Of a stretch of 64,000 bases of DNA, positions 63,733-64,000 are shown piece by piece. How positions within the stretch are numbered: position 1 is the stretch's first letter; each line of letters opens with the position of its first letter. The notes beneath the pieces were generated by a model. The model searched no databases. It saw only the letters and a program-made list of their open reading frames with translations, and was not told where the DNA came from. This DNA is from an uncultured Pseudomonadota bacterium. GTDB taxonomy: Bacteria; Pseudomonadota; Gammaproteobacteria; Burkholderiales; Burkholderiaceae_C. A program made the translations under genes and the position numbers. The stretch is taken from the NCBI GenBank assembly GCA_945952465.1, contig CAMFIB010000001.1, forward strand, positions 682,001 to 746,000, in the 5' to 3' direction.

Positions 63733-64000
63733 GTGAGCGACGAACTCAATCTGGGAATTGATCCCGCCCCCATCAAGGAGGGGGTGGACAAGATCGTCTC
63801 GGATTTGTCGCGTCTGCGCGATGCGTTCGACAACCTCGGCGAGAACCTGCCCCGGCGCATCCGCAAGCAGCTGGAGCGCGACGCCAAGCCGATGAAGGAA
63901 ATCGTCGCCGGCATCACGCAAGAGCTGGCGTCGGAGATGTCCAAGGCCCAAGCGATCGTGGAACAGGCCGGCGTGAAGCTGGCTGGCGCGGCGGCCAAGG
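63733..64000 (+). CDS. Tape measure protein, N-terminus only
   Basis: GTG at 63733, AAGG upstream; 89 residues visible to the window edge. VSDELNLGIDPAPIKEGVDK, then helical repeats (EIVAGITQELASEMSKAQAI), fit the start of a tape measure protein, which follows the G/GT chaperones in siphophages. The rest lies outside. Confidence 0.7.
   Translation, partial: MSDELNLGIDPAPIKEGVDKIVSDLSRLRDAFDNLGENLPRRIRKQLERDAKPMKEIVAGITQELASEMSKAQAIVEQAGVKLAGAAAK

Overview
The window is a 64 kb piece of a high-GC tailed bacteriophage (siphovirus-like, Caudoviricetes) that appears temperate. It carries a tyrosine integrase and an excisionase at the left end, a repressor/operator-like switch near 49 kb, and a head and tail morphogenesis module at the right end that runs out of the window inside the tape-measure gene. 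Base composition, strong Shine-Dalgarno sites and lipobox proteins point to a Gram-negative host. Burkholderiales or a related group is my inference, not something the sequence proves. I saw no tRNA, rRNA, CRISPR array or insertion sequence. Lysis and receptor-binding genes are not in the window.

Layout. 1-1.1 kb: integrase (cut by the window edge) and excisionase, convergent. 1.1-48.8 kb: one very long leftward array of tightly packed genes, many joined by ATGA or TGATG overlaps. Its left part (1.1-26 kb) is DNA replication and nucleotide metabolism: Mre11/Rad50-like pair with an HNH endonuclease between them, ThyX, a cytosine methyltransferase-like protein, a class II ribonucleotide reductase with two inteins, a family A DNA polymerase with its own 5'-3' and 3'-5' exonuclease domains, a dGTP/dATP diphosphohydrolase-like protein, a MazG-like protein, a DnaQ-like exonuclease, a primase-polymerase/ATPase and an SNF2-like helicase. 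The right part (26-48.8 kb) is a series of small, mostly unknown early genes with a DNA ligase, an SGNH lipoprotein, a metallopeptidase and a NinX-like protein. 48.8-49.1 kb is a divergent control region with repeated TGTAATGG operators. 49.1-51.4 kb holds regulators, a candidate c4-type antisense RNA and an antirepressor remnant. 51.4-64 kb is the rightward late module: HNH, terminase, portal, S49 protease/scaffold, decoration, capsid, connectors, tail tube, G/GT chaperones with a GGGAAAC frameshift site, and tape measure.

The most notable features are three families of dispersed cis elements. (1) About 17 early genes are preceded by the same start-associated sequence, TTTGGAGTTTCACATG, and most copies also have a small hairpin whose stem differs from copy to copy while its loop is conserved. 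(2) A motif CCCCGACAA(C) occurs 23 times, 13 times inside leftward genes always in the same orientation and reading frame (Pro-Asp-Asn), and 10 times between genes, often as inverted pairs. (3) Three late genes, one of them a scaffold nested in the protease gene, share a 39-nt upstream element with a fixed 18-nt spacer. Together they suggest a layered regulatory architecture like the SAS/ESAS and stoperator systems of mycobacteriophages, but with unrelated sequences.
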